This document shows, in pieces, positions 1-6,617 of a stretch of 17,032 nt of DNA; position 1 is the first letter of the stretch, and each line of letters starts with the position of its first letter. This DNA is from an uncultured Dorea sp. GTDB taxonomy: Bacteria; Bacillota; Clostridia; Lachnospirales; Lachnospiraceae. The DNA lies in assembly GCA_900543415.1 (NCBI GenBank), contig UQRE01000044.1:1-17032 (forward strand). The letters are read 5' to 3'. The position numbers were made by a program, and so were the translations under genes. The notes beneath the pieces are model-generated. The model searched no databases. It was not told the DNA's origin and worked only from the letters and a program-made list of their open reading frames with translations.

Positions 1-78
1 TCGATAGAATTTTCAGGGATGTTGTCTATTGTTCAATTATCAAGGTTCTTTGTTTCTGTCTGTCTCTCACGAGTCAGC
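1..78 (-). promoter_or_regulatory. probable rRNA operon leader with boxA-like segment
   Basis: Read on the minus strand, this stretch lies just downstream of the promoter at 85-114 and contains an AACCTTGATAATTGAACAAT segment (about 28-47). It resembles the boxA-type antitermination leaders found ahead of, or inside, rRNA operons of Firmicutes. No reading frame of note is present. I infer that 16S rRNA begins a little beyond base 1. The mature rRNA itself is not in the window, so this is an inference from promoter strength and leader resemblance. Confidence 0.5.
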
Positions 79-84
79 TTAGAC

Positions 85-114
85 ATAATAGCATTCTTTG
101 CTATATTTTGTCAA
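85..114 (-). promoter_or_regulatory. strong sigma-A promoter, probably of an rRNA operon
   Basis: On the minus strand there is a perfect -35 TTGACA (109-114) and a -10 TATTAT (85-90) with an 18-base spacer. The 60 or so bases upstream (115-175) are very AT-rich with A and T runs, as in an UP element. The start point would be near 78. The spacer and -10 together hold a perfect inverted repeat, ATAGCA-N5-TGCTAT (88-104). There is no coding sequence between here and the window edge, which suits a stable-RNA promoter. Confidence 0.75.
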
Positions 115-217
115 GAACTTTTTTTCATATTTTTTAAATAAATTTTACTCAAACTTTTTAATCACAAGATATTGATATTCATTTATTCAAAATATACAAG
201 TTCACGCTACAGACAAA

Positions 218-306
218 CGGAGAAAGAGGGATTTGAACCCTCGCGCCGCTATTAACGACCTACTCCCTTTCCAGGGGAGCCCCTTCAGCCTCTTGGGTAT
301 TTCTCC
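218..306 (-). tRNA. tRNA-Ser(GGA)
   Basis: The minus strand folds as a class II tRNA. The acceptor GGAGAAA (306-300) pairs with TTTCTCC (225-219). The anticodon stem is CTCCC/GGGAG around the loop CTGGAAA, giving anticodon GGA, which reads UCC/UCU. A long variable arm precedes the T-arm GAGGGTTCAAATCCCTC. The discriminator is G (218), as expected for tRNA-Ser. CCA is not encoded, so maturation needs 3' trimming and CCA addition. No clear terminator follows before the next promoter at 85-114. Confidence 0.96.
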
Positions 307-325
307 AAACGTAAGCACGAGTGAT

Positions 326-355
326 ATTATAGTATTTAATGTAGTATTCTGTCAA
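326..355 (-). promoter_or_regulatory. promoter of tRNA-Ser(GGA)
   Basis: On the minus strand -35 TTGACA (350-355) and -10 TATAAT (326-331) are both perfect consensus, with an 18-base spacer. The predicted start point is near 319, about a dozen bases before the tRNA 5' end, so the pre-tRNA leader is short. Confidence 0.85.
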
Positions 356-423
356 GGGTTTTTTTCAGTAATTTATTAATTCTTCAATTCGCGTCAATTT
401 CTCCATTTTATAGGATAAACAAA

Positions 424-454
424 CAAAAAAACGGAGCGTATATCCTACGCCCCG
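424..454 (-). terminator. intrinsic terminator of the CD225-protein unit
   Basis: The minus-strand transcript would form a 9-bp stem CGGGGCGUA/UACGCUCCG (454-446 with 440-432, one G-U pair) with loop GGAUA, followed at once by a run of seven U. It lies 36 bases after the stop codon of the CD225-domain gene. Confidence 0.9.
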
Positions 455-490
455 CAAAAAATATTTTTATCTTTCAGCATCCGAACCTCG

Positions 491-1651
491 TTACAGATCG
501 TAGCACTGCAGGCTCATGCAGCTTACCTTCTGAGTTTCTGCATCTAATTCAATTCTACAGTTTTTAAAATAATCATCATCTGCATACCATGTATACGAAT
601 GAAGGGTATCGCCCTCATATACATCCGAAGCCTCTCCATATGCGGCAAGTACTTCGTCTTTTGTAGAACCAATCTGTACATTTCCCGGGAAGATCACTGA
701 TAAATTACCATCTTCTACATCGTATTCATCAATATAGATTCCGCCAACTTTACAATCTACAATCTTCAATGCAGCATCTGTTTCATTTATCATGTCAAAC
801 ATAATGGAATGTCCATACTGGTCATTGAAAAACGCGAGTTCATATTCGTCTGGATTTACCATGTACTCTGCGGATGTATCACCAGTATCTAACTGAAAAC
901 CAATTGCTTCCAGATCTTTCATCTCACATGGCAGTGTGATTACTTTATCATTGATCTGAACTGTATATGTATTCCATGCTGCTCCAAGTTCACCACTTGG
1001 TACTGCTTTCGGCACCTCTTCTTTTGCTTCATCCGCGTCATCAGGTTCTTCTATATCTTCTACAACCGCCGGAACATCATCTATAATATCGCTGGTCGCA
1101 TCCCCTGCGAACACAAACAAAGCAAGATAGATAATGGATATGATCAATCCACCTACGGCTCCGATAATCGTAAATATTTTCGCCTTTTTAGCCGCTTCTT
1201 TTGCTCCTGCATAATCTCCTATTTTCTGAAGGGAATTAATCTTAGCCGCATATACAATTCCGGCAATTCCCAATGGAAGACAGCAAAGAAGTGTACATAA
1301 AATAGAAAAAATCATATATGGGGTTCCGCTAATCGGTTTCTCACCCGGCATATTTCCATTGTTATACCCCTGATTGTATCCTTGATTATAGTTCTGCCCG
1401 TTATTAGGCTGTTGCCCATTACTGTACTGATAATTGTACGGACCGTTGTTCTGCTGTTCTGTCCCCTGTTGGTAATTATACTGTCCCTGATTAAATTGTT
1501 CATTGCCCTGCTGATAATTGTATGAATTATTTTCAGCCTCCGGCTGGTTTGATGCGCTATTCTCCTGCGCTGCATTTTCTACAGGTGTTCCACATGTCGG
1601 GCATACTTTTGCTCCCTCCGGAATATCTCCTCTACAAAACTTACACTGCAT
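491..1651 (-). CDS. zinc-ribbon, Q/N-rich, CD225/dispanin-domain membrane protein
   Basis: Numbering here is from a Met two codons upstream (388 aa). A zinc ribbon lies at 5-22 (CKFC and CPTC). A low-complexity segment rich in Q, N, Y and G follows (about 45-103), with repeated YNYQQG-like units. A CD225/dispanin-type domain spans about 112-184: a hydrophobic helix with CTLLCCLPLGIAGIVYA, a basic GDYAGAKEAAKKAK loop and a second helix. An acidic linker and a C-terminal domain of about 160 residues come last; its IGSTKDEVLAAYGEAS segment recalls SmpA/BamE-like modules. I place the start at 1651, not the in-frame ATG at 1657, because AAGGAGGA abuts the first ATG and has proper spacing (7 bases) only to the second, giving 386 aa. 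It sits 16 bases after the DUF2752 gene and shares its promoter. Biological role unknown; CD225 proteins of animals (IFITM) act in membranes, but bacterial function should not be inferred from that. Confidence 0.9.
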   Translation of the reverse strand: MQCKFCRGDIPEGAKVCPTCGTPVENAAQENSASNQPEAENNSYNYQQGNEQFNQGQYNYQQGTEQQNNGPYNYQYSNGQQPNNGQNYNQGYNQGYNNGNMPGEKPISGTPYMIFSILCTLLCCLPLGIAGIVYAAKINSLQKIGDYAGAKEAAKKAKIFTIIGAVGGLIISIIYLALFVFAGDATSDIIDDVPAVVEDIEEPDDADEAKEEVPKAVPSGELGAAWNTYTVQINDKVITLPCEMKDLEAIGFQLDTGDTSAEYMVNPDEYELAFFNDQYGHSIMFDMINETDAALKIVDCKVGGIYIDEYDVEDGNLSVIFPGNVQIGSTKDEVLAAYGEASDVYEGDTLHSYTWYADDDYFKNCRIELDAETQKVSCMSLQCYDL

Positions 1652-1667
1652 ACTCATTCCTCCTTAC

Positions 1668-2084
1668 CTATACTTTCGTCGGTGCCAATAGCACGAATGG
1701 ATATGTATCTATGTTACGTACAATGCCGTATATTAATAAAATTGCAAGTACAACATAGGGGATCCACACCGGAATACGTCTGCTTACATTTTCCTCTCCT
1801 GTCAACATCCACTGCACCAGACAAGCAGCAATGTACAACCCAAGCCACGGAAGCAATATGATCAGCAGCGGATTATATCGAAACGCCTGATATAGCTGTC
1901 CGTGAAGTAACGAATAACATGCCCTTCCTGCTCCACAGCCGGGGCAATAATAACCGGTTACCTCTCTCACAAGGCAGATAAGCCAAACTTTTTCCTGTGG
2001 TTTATTATAATATAAATACACCATTCCGACAAGTAATATTGCAAAAATACTCAAACCAATTATTATTCTGACAGATTTCTTCAT
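1668..2084 (-). CDS. DUF2752 family membrane protein
   Basis: The 138-residue product has the DUF2752 hallmark CPGCGAGRA (residues 47-55). It has three hydrophobic segments: about 5-26, 70-94 and 106-124. The cysteine pair C47/C50 follows the first helix. A modest ribosome-binding site (AGGTG, 7 bases before ATG) and a promoter at 2118-2147 precede it. The CD225-domain gene follows with almost no gap, so the two are very likely co-transcribed and may act together in the membrane. The family has no established function that I know. The call rests on the motif and topology. Confidence 0.85.
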   Translation of the reverse strand: MKKSVRIIIGLSIFAILLVGMVYLYYNKPQEKVWLICLVREVTGYYCPGCGAGRACYSLLHGQLYQAFRYNPLLIILLPWLGLYIAACLVQWMLTGEENVSRRIPVWIPYVVLAILLIYGIVRNIDTYPFVLLAPTKV

Positions 2085-2117
2085 CGTTTTGCACCTATAC
2101 TTTCTTTCTAGTCTGAA

Positions 2118-2147
2118 TTTATAGATTTCATTTTAAAATATGGTCAA
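2118..2147 (-). promoter_or_regulatory. promoter of the DUF2752-CD225 unit
   Basis: On the minus strand -35 TTGACC (2142-2147) and -10 TATAAA (2118-2123) are separated by 18 bases. It lies between the terminator of tRNA-Ser(UGA) and the DUF2752 start codon, giving a leader of about 25-30 bases. Confidence 0.7.
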
Positions 2148-2156
2148 TTATAGCAG

Positions 2157-2188
2157 AAAAAAAGAGTTTTGCAAATGCAAAACTCTTT
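2157..2188 (-). terminator. terminator after tRNA-Ser(UGA)
   Basis: The minus-strand transcript has a 12-bp perfect stem AAAGAGUUUUGC/GCAAAACUCUUU (2188-2177 with 2172-2161) with loop AUUU, followed by more U (2160-2157). It begins six bases after the tRNA discriminator base. Confidence 0.9.
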
Positions 2189-2193
2189 CTGAG

Positions 2194-2279
2194 CGGAGAG
2201 GGTGGGATTCGAACCCACGCGCCCTCTCGGACAAACGGTTTTCAAGACCGCCTCGTTATGACCACTTCGATACCTCTCC
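2194..2279 (-). tRNA. tRNA-Ser(UGA)
   Basis: On the minus strand the acceptor GGAGAGG (2279-2273) pairs with CCTCTCC (2201-2195). The anticodon stem GCGGT/ACCGT carries the loop CTTGAAA, giving anticodon UGA (reads UCA). A long variable arm and the T-arm GTGGGTTCGAATCCCAC follow. The discriminator is G (2194). CCA is not encoded. It is a second serine isoacceptor, about 1.9 kb from tRNA-Ser(GGA) on the same strand. Confidence 0.96.
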
Positions 2280-2318
2280 ACATATTCAATTCCGTCATTT
2301 TTCCTGACGACAAATTGT

Positions 2319-2347
2319 ATTTTATCATACAACATTTCACAAGTCAA
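2319..2347 (-). promoter_or_regulatory. promoter of tRNA-Ser(UGA)
   Basis: On the minus strand -35 TTGACT (2342-2347) and extended -10 TGA-TAAAAT (2319-2324 for the hexamer) have a 17-base spacer. The -35 starts only nine bases after the ispD stop codon, with no terminator between, so some read-through from ispD into the tRNA is possible. The leader of about 33 bases contains a small hairpin CGTCA-N7-TGACG (2293-2309). Confidence 0.75.
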
Positions 2348-2355
2348 TAGATATT

Positions 2356-3087
2356 TTATTTTTTACTCAAAAATATTCTGGCTATATCTAAATCTTCCGG
2401 GGTCGTAATTTTGATATTTTCATAGGACCCCTCAAAGAGTTTCACAGGAAGATGCATCATCTGCTCGACAACCATTGCATCGTCAGTCACATGAACACAT
2501 TCTTCTTCCATCAGTCTTGCATATGCTTCGAAAATCAACGTTTTTTCAAAAACCTGCGGTGTCTGTACTGCCCATACATATTTCCGTTCCGGCGTTGTGA
2601 CAGCAAACTGTTCCTCATTGATCAGTTTGATCGTATCTTTACTGGGCACACCTGCCACACATGCTTTATACTTTCTCACAGTATCATAAGCACGTTCCAG
2701 CATCTCTTCATCCACAAAAGGTCTTGCGCCATCGTGGATAAAGACGTACCCGTCTTGAATATTTTCGTAATATTTATCATATTCTCTTGCTTTCAACCCT
2801 TGCCACACGGAAGCATACCGCTCATGTCCGCCTTCAACGACCGTCTTCACTTTCGTAAAATGATATTTTCGAACAATTTCTTCCTGCACATATTTTAACT
2901 GATCTTTTCCTACAACCAAAATAATATCATCAATAATTTCTGATTTCTGGAACACAGATAATGTGTAATATATAATCGGTTTCCCTTGTAATTCAATATA
3001 TTGCTTTTGCACAGAAGTGCCCATACGTTTCCCCTGTCCTGCTGACAAAACGATTGCCGTACAGTTCTTCTTCTCTTCTTTCTTCAT
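2356..3087 (-). CDS. ispD: 2-C-methyl-D-erythritol 4-phosphate cytidylyltransferase
   Basis: IspD joins CTP and methylerythritol 4-phosphate to give CDP-methylerythritol, the third step of the MEP isoprenoid pathway in the cytoplasm. The 243-residue length is typical. Visible motifs: nucleotide-binding loop IVLSAGQGKRM (12-22) with KQY (28-30), HDGARP (118-123), GVPSKDTIK (146-154), the TPER...VQTPQ region (165-178), TDDA (201-204) and NIKITTPEDL (224-233), whose Lys is an active-site residue in the family. AAGGAGG lies six bases before the ATG. It is the last protein gene of the tsaE-to-ispD run, 21 bases after tsaD. The related TarI enzyme (ribitol-phosphate cytidylyltransferase) is the main alternative, but no tarJ or teichoic-acid gene is nearby. 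Confidence 0.92.
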   Translation of the reverse strand: MKKEEKKNCTAIVLSAGQGKRMGTSVQKQYIELQGKPIIYYTLSVFQKSEIIDDIILVVGKDQLKYVQEEIVRKYHFTKVKTVVEGGHERYASVWQGLKAREYDKYYENIQDGYVFIHDGARPFVDEEMLERAYDTVRKYKACVAGVPSKDTIKLINEEQFAVTTPERKYVWAVQTPQVFEKTLIFEAYARLMEEECVHVTDDAMVVEQMMHLPVKLFEGSYENIKITTPEDLDIARIFLSKK

Positions 3088-3108
3088 GACACTCCTCCTT
3101 GCACACTT

Positions 3109-4137
3109 TTATCGCTCGCCCAATCTCAGATTCGGCACGGCGTTCAAATCCCAACCATGTCTTGTTCCTTTTTTATACTCATAATAAGCAGCCACACCGA
3201 TCATCGCCGCATTATCTGTACAATAGATCGGCGATGGATAGTAAAATTTTACACCTTTCTTTTCGCATGCTTCTTTCATCGCCGCACGAAGTGCAGTATT
3301 GGAAGCAACTCCACCGGCTATTGCAAATTTATCCACTCCATATTCCTCGACCGCATGCATAGCATTCGCCACAAGTACATCTGTAACAGCTTTTTGAAAA
3401 GATGCCGCAATATCAGCCTGACTATAAGACTCGCCTTTCATCTGACATCCGTTAATATAATTAAGCACCGCAGACTTCACTCCGCTAAAACTAAAATCAT
3501 AAGGTGCATCTTCTACTTTTGCTCTTGGGAAAGCAATGGCATCCGGATTTCCTTCTTTTGCCGCCTTGTCAATCTTTGGTCCGCCGGGATATCCAAGTCC
3601 GATAGCTCTCGCTACTTTGTCAAATGCTTCTCCTGCTGCATCGTCTCGCGTACGACCGATAATATCAAATTCGCCATAATCTTTCACTCTTACAAGGTGC
3701 GTATGTCCTCCGGAAACTACCAGCGAGAAAAATGGGGGTTCCAAATCTTTATGTTCAATAAAGTTTGCCGCAATATGTCCCTCAATATGATGAACACCCA
3801 CAAGCGGTTTTCCCGCTGCATACGCAATTGCTTTTGCTGCCGCAACGCCTACAAGGAGCGCGCCCACAAGTCCCGGTCCGTACGTCACACCGATTGCAGT
3901 AATATCATCCAGTGTTACTTTCGCTTCTGCAAGCGCCGCTTCCACAACCTGATTGATCTTCTCTATATGCTTTCTTGATGCGATTTCAGGTACAACTCCA
4001 CCATATAAGGTATGCAAGTCAATCTGAGAGGAAATGATATTAGACAGCACCTCCCGTCCATTTTTCACAACAGATGCCGCTGTCTCATCACAAGAGCTCT
4101 CAATTGCCAAGATCAATACATCTTTTTCTTCACTCAT
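3109..4137 (-). CDS. tsaD: tRNA A37 threonylcarbamoyltransferase TsaD
   Basis: TsaD is the catalytic subunit that moves the threonylcarbamoyl group from TC-AMP onto A37 of tRNAs reading ANN codons (t6A). The 342-residue ASKHA-fold protein shows the N-terminal IESSCDETAASV phosphate loop (12-23), the metal-binding HHIEGH (116-121, H117 and H121), VSGGHTH (141-147), IAGGVASN (273-280) and YCTDNAAMIG (305-314), whose D308 completes the metal site. It lies between RNase Z (21 bases upstream) and ispD. Its partners tsaB and tsaE are 1.7-2.9 kb upstream on the same strand. TsaC/Sua5, which makes TC-AMP, is not in the window. The ribosome-binding site is a weaker GAGGGA. Confidence 0.97.
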   Translation of the reverse strand: MSEEKDVLILAIESSCDETAASVVKNGREVLSNIISSQIDLHTLYGGVVPEIASRKHIEKINQVVEAALAEAKVTLDDITAIGVTYGPGLVGALLVGVAAAKAIAYAAGKPLVGVHHIEGHIAANFIEHKDLEPPFFSLVVSGGHTHLVRVKDYGEFDIIGRTRDDAAGEAFDKVARAIGLGYPGGPKIDKAAKEGNPDAIAFPRAKVEDAPYDFSFSGVKSAVLNYINGCQMKGESYSQADIAASFQKAVTDVLVANAMHAVEEYGVDKFAIAGGVASNTALRAAMKEACEKKGVKFYYPSPIYCTDNAAMIGVAAYYEYKKGTRHGWDLNAVPNLRLGER

Positions 4138-4158
4138 ATCTATCCCTCGTCTCTCTAT

Positions 4159-5064
4159 TTACGAAAATACCAATTCCATCGAACGTCCGTCTTTCGCTGC
4201 AACAGCCTCCGGAAAGATTTCTCTTACATCATTCATGTATTCTTCCGGTCTGGTCAATGACGGACTGTAATGCGTCAGCCACAATTCCTTTACCTTTGCA
4301 TCACGAGCAAGCTCTGCCGCTTCGTAGAATGTCATATGTTTATATTCCCGCGCTTTTTTCTGCTTATCCTTCTCGCCATACATTCCTTCACAGATAAAAA
4401 GATCCGCCTCTTCTGCATTATTCTTAATGGATTCTGTCGGTCTTGTATCTGTGCAATAGGTAAGTTTCAATCCTTTTCTTGCAGGTCCAAGCACCATATC
4501 AGGTGTCAGTACTCTGCCTTCGTATTCTAACGTTTCTCCTCTTTGCAAGATCCCCCAATATTTCTGTGGAATCTCTGCTGCTTTTGCACGTTCTACATCA
4601 AACTTTCCAGCCCGGTCAACTTCCATTGTATAACCATAACACAGAACATTGTGGTTAACGCGAAATGCCTTCAGTCGGTATCCGTTCATCTCGAAGATCT
4701 CTTCCGGTTCCCGAATCTCAATGCATTTGATGGGAAACGGAAGCTCCGGCGCGATCACCCGCAGCGCATTCACTACACGTTCCAGCCCTTTCGGACCGAT
4801 CAGCGTTAACGGCTCTGTCCGGTCTGCATTTCCCATAGTAAGAAGAAGCCCCGGCAGTCCGCTGATATGATCTCCATGATAATGAGTAAAACAGATTACA
4901 TCAATGGGTTTAAAGCTCCAGCCTTTTTCCTTGATCGCAATCTGTGTCCCTTCTCCGCAGTCGATAAGCAGACTGCTTCCATTATATCTCACCATCAGCG
5001 ATGTCAGCCACCGGTATGGCAGCGGCATCATTCCTCCTGTTCCCAACAAACATACATCTAACAT
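4159..5064 (-). CDS. rnz: ribonuclease Z (tRNA 3' endonuclease)
   Basis: RNase Z cuts precursor tRNAs 3' of the discriminator base, mainly those lacking an encoded CCA, as is the case for both tRNA-Ser genes here. The 301-residue metallo-beta-lactamase protein has HYHGDH (61-66), H138 (VNH), D206 (YCTDTRP), H243 (YKHMT) and H265 (LTHYS), which together give the two-zinc site. The GLPG following the HxHxDH and a flexible-arm segment with LGPARKG (192-198) match the long-form exosite. GAGG lies six bases before the ATG. It follows the small four-cysteine gene by 36 bases and precedes tsaD by 21. Confidence 0.93.
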   Translation of the reverse strand: MLDVCLLGTGGMMPLPYRWLTSLMVRYNGSSLLIDCGEGTQIAIKEKGWSFKPIDVICFTHYHGDHISGLPGLLLTMGNADRTEPLTLIGPKGLERVVNALRVIAPELPFPIKCIEIREPEEIFEMNGYRLKAFRVNHNVLCYGYTMEVDRAGKFDVERAKAAEIPQKYWGILQRGETLEYEGRVLTPDMVLGPARKGLKLTYCTDTRPTESIKNNAEEADLFICEGMYGEKDKQKKAREYKHMTFYEAAELARDAKVKELWLTHYSPSLTRPEEYMNDVREIFPEAVAAKDGRSMELVFS

Positions 5065-5100
5065 ATTTTACCTCTTACTTCTATCTAAATCTTTTCGGCT

Positions 5101-5340
5101 CTACTCTGACCGCTCAATCGGAATCAAGAAGCCGTCCACCCATTCATCATAACAGGCTTCACACAGATCAAAACGGTCCGTCTGTCCGTCTTTATCGGAA
5201 AAGTACCCCCAGTGCTTCTCTACTTCCAGTACCTCTTCTTCAGGAAGACCTTTTGTCACTGTGATTTCTTTTCCGCAGCAATTACAAATAATTTTGATCG
5301 TTTCTTTTGTTTCTCTTAATTCTGTATGATATTGGCGCAT
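5101..5340 (-). CDS. small four-cysteine (zinc-ribbon-like) protein
   Basis: The product is 79 residues and acidic. CNCC (19-22) and CEAC (60-63) give a split CxxC...CxxC zinc-ribbon pattern with 37 residues between, including HWGYFSDKDGQTDRFDLC (43-60). I recognise this as a small conserved hypothetical type in Clostridia but know no function. A very good ribosome-binding site (AGGAGG, six bases before ATG) supports translation. It lies 109 bases after rimI and 36 before rnz, in the middle of the tRNA-maturation run. The 109-base gap has a TATACT hexamer (rc, near 5390) but no convincing -35. Confidence 0.8.
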   Translation of the reverse strand: MRQYHTELRETKETIKIICNCCGKEITVTKGLPEEEVLEVEKHWGYFSDKDGQTDRFDLCEACYDEWVDGFLIPIERSE

Positions 5341-5449
5341 ACAATTCCTCCTATAAGCATGAAATCATTTCTTACTTTTTGCTACGCCTACAGTATAACT
5401 GTTTCTTATTCCGTTTCCCATAGGGAACTGCTGTCAGTACTTCCAATTA

Positions 5450-5887
5450 TTATCTGAGTTCACAACTCATGAGTATCGCATCTTCCACCGGATCTTTATA
5501 AAAATCTTTTCGGCGTCCGTCTTCACAAAATCCAAGCTTCCTATAGCAGGCAAACGCCGCGTCATTTCCTGCTCTGACATCTAACATCCATTTATCAACG
5601 CCTTGCTCAAGGCAGTTTTTCTTCAATTCCGAAAAAAGCAGTTTCGCAATTCCTTTGCGACGCTCCTTGGGCGCTGTCGCGATTCGGATAATCTCTCCTT
5701 CATCCATCATACAGGAAAAAAACAGATATCCCAGAAGTTCGCCCTCTCGCAACACTCCCAGATTCACATAATTCTTCTGTTCCAAGGTGCCTTCGATGCT
5801 TTTCAGGCTCCACGGGTCCGGAAAAGCCTCCCTTTCCAGCGCTTCCACCTCTTGCGCATCTTCTCTATTCAATATTCGGACGTCCAC
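5450..5887 (-). CDS. rimI: RimI-type GNAT N-acetyltransferase
   Basis: RimI acetylates the N-terminal alanine of ribosomal protein S18 with acetyl-CoA; some homologues acetylate other proteins. The 145-residue GNAT fold has an IATAPKERRKGIAKLLF (69-85) acetyl-CoA loop and an LDVRAGNDAAFACYRKLGF (102-120) stretch. By length and spacing, residue 103 corresponds to the catalytic Glu of characterised RimI but is Asp here; Tyr115 is kept. The start is GTG at 5887, 23 bases inside the end of tsaB, with only a weak AAAGG site, so translation is probably coupled to tsaB. The tsaE-tsaB-rimI order is widespread in Firmicutes. Confidence 0.88.
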   Translation of the reverse strand: MDVRILNREDAQEVEALEREAFPDPWSLKSIEGTLEQKNYVNLGVLREGELLGYLFFSCMMDEGEIIRIATAPKERRKGIAKLLFSELKKNCLEQGVDKWMLDVRAGNDAAFACYRKLGFCEDGRRKDFYKDPVEDAILMSCELR

Positions 5888-6617
5888 TTTTCTCTAACCT
5901 TTCTTTTCGCTCACGTTCAGCCTGAGATACTCTGAGATAATCCGGCTGATGTTCTGCCGCAGTCTCTACTCTTCCATCTGCATAATAAGTAAGCGCCAAT
6001 GCCCCCACAGATGCGGCCCTCTGCCGATTCATATGTGCCGGCGCGAAAGAAACCGACAGATCTGCAAGCAGTTCTTCTGTGATTCGTTCTTTGAATACCG
6101 GTACGCCGTCTCCAAGGAACGTAACTTTTTCTCCATAACCTCGAAGCTTTTCTGCCAATTCTTCTATACCGACCGGCATCTGATCTTCTACGATCCGAAG
6201 TTCTCCAACTGTATCAAACCGATAGATTCCGGTATAGACTTGTCCTCTTCGCGCATCCATGATCGGACATATAAGCCCCTCTATTCCATACAAATTATAA
6301 GCCAGTCCCTCCAACGTCGGAATATGAATCAACGGTTTTTTCAGCGCCAACCCAAGCCCCTTCGCGGTTGCCGATCCGATTCTGAGTCCGGTAAATGATC
6401 CCGGTCCTGCTGCCACCGCTATGGCATCCACTGTTTTCAGATCCAGTTCTGTCATCTTCACCAACTCGTCCAGCATCGGCAAAAGTGTCTGTGAATGTGT
6501 TTTCTTATAATTCATCGTATACTCTCCGATAGTCTGGGCATCTGCCTTTCCATACGCTCCTGCCACAATCGCCACGCTGGCTACAAGCCCGGAGCTGTCT
6601 AACGCTAATATTCGCAT
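5865..6617 (-). CDS. tsaB: t6A biosynthesis protein TsaB
   Basis: TsaB is the non-catalytic TsaD paralogue that dimerises with it and scaffolds the TsaB-TsaD-TsaE complex. The 250-residue protein begins with LALDSSGLVASVAI (4-17), has HSQTLLP (41-47) and the hallmark AAGPGSFTGLRIGSATAKG (69-87), and lacks the metal-binding HxxxH of TsaD, as expected. The start at 6617 has GGAGG eight bases upstream. It overlaps tsaE by 13 bases and rimI by 23, so the three are translationally linked. Confidence 0.95.
   Translation of the reverse strand: MRILALDSSGLVASVAIVAGAYGKADAQTIGEYTMNYKKTHSQTLLPMLDELVKMTELDLKTVDAIAVAAGPGSFTGLRIGSATAKGLGLALKKPLIHIPTLEGLAYNLYGIEGLICPIMDARRGQVYTGIYRFDTVGELRIVEDQMPVGIEELAEKLRGYGEKVTFLGDGVPVFKERITEELLADLSVSFAPAHMNRQRAASVGALALTYYADGRVETAAEHQPDYLRVSQAERERKERLEKSGRPNIE

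Noticed and set aside
1312..1575. 87-codon minus-strand frame inside the CD225 gene
   Set aside because: It is an out-of-frame shadow of the repetitive Q/N/Y-rich stretch; the protein is arginine- and isoleucine-rich without a recognisable domain.
218..2279. Integrated element bounded by the two tRNA-Ser genes
   Set aside because: The 3' ends of the two tRNAs differ, no duplicated att-like segment is visible, and there is no integrase or other mobile gene between them.
2144..2347. 67-codon minus-strand reading frame
   Set aside because: It runs through tRNA-Ser(UGA), its terminator and its promoter, and has no ribosome-binding site.
2356..3087. TarI (ribitol-5-phosphate cytidylyltransferase) instead of IspD
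   Set aside because: The families are similar, but the motif set fits IspD and there is no TarJ partner or teichoic-acid gene nearby.
3157..3978. 273-codon plus-strand frame opposite tsaD
   Set aside because: It is antisense to a well-defined gene, rich in Cys, His, Arg and Ser as expected for a shadow frame, and without a domain or ribosome-binding site.
5413..5428. Short palindrome TTCCC-ATA-GGGAA in the rimI to small-gene gap
   Set aside because: Only five pairs around a three-base loop, no U run and no clear promoter at a fitting distance; probably chance.
5341..5449. Possible separate promoter in the 109-base gap before the small four-cysteine gene
   Set aside because: A TATACT hexamer exists on the minus strand but the -35 position matches poorly and there is no extended -10, so I do not call it.
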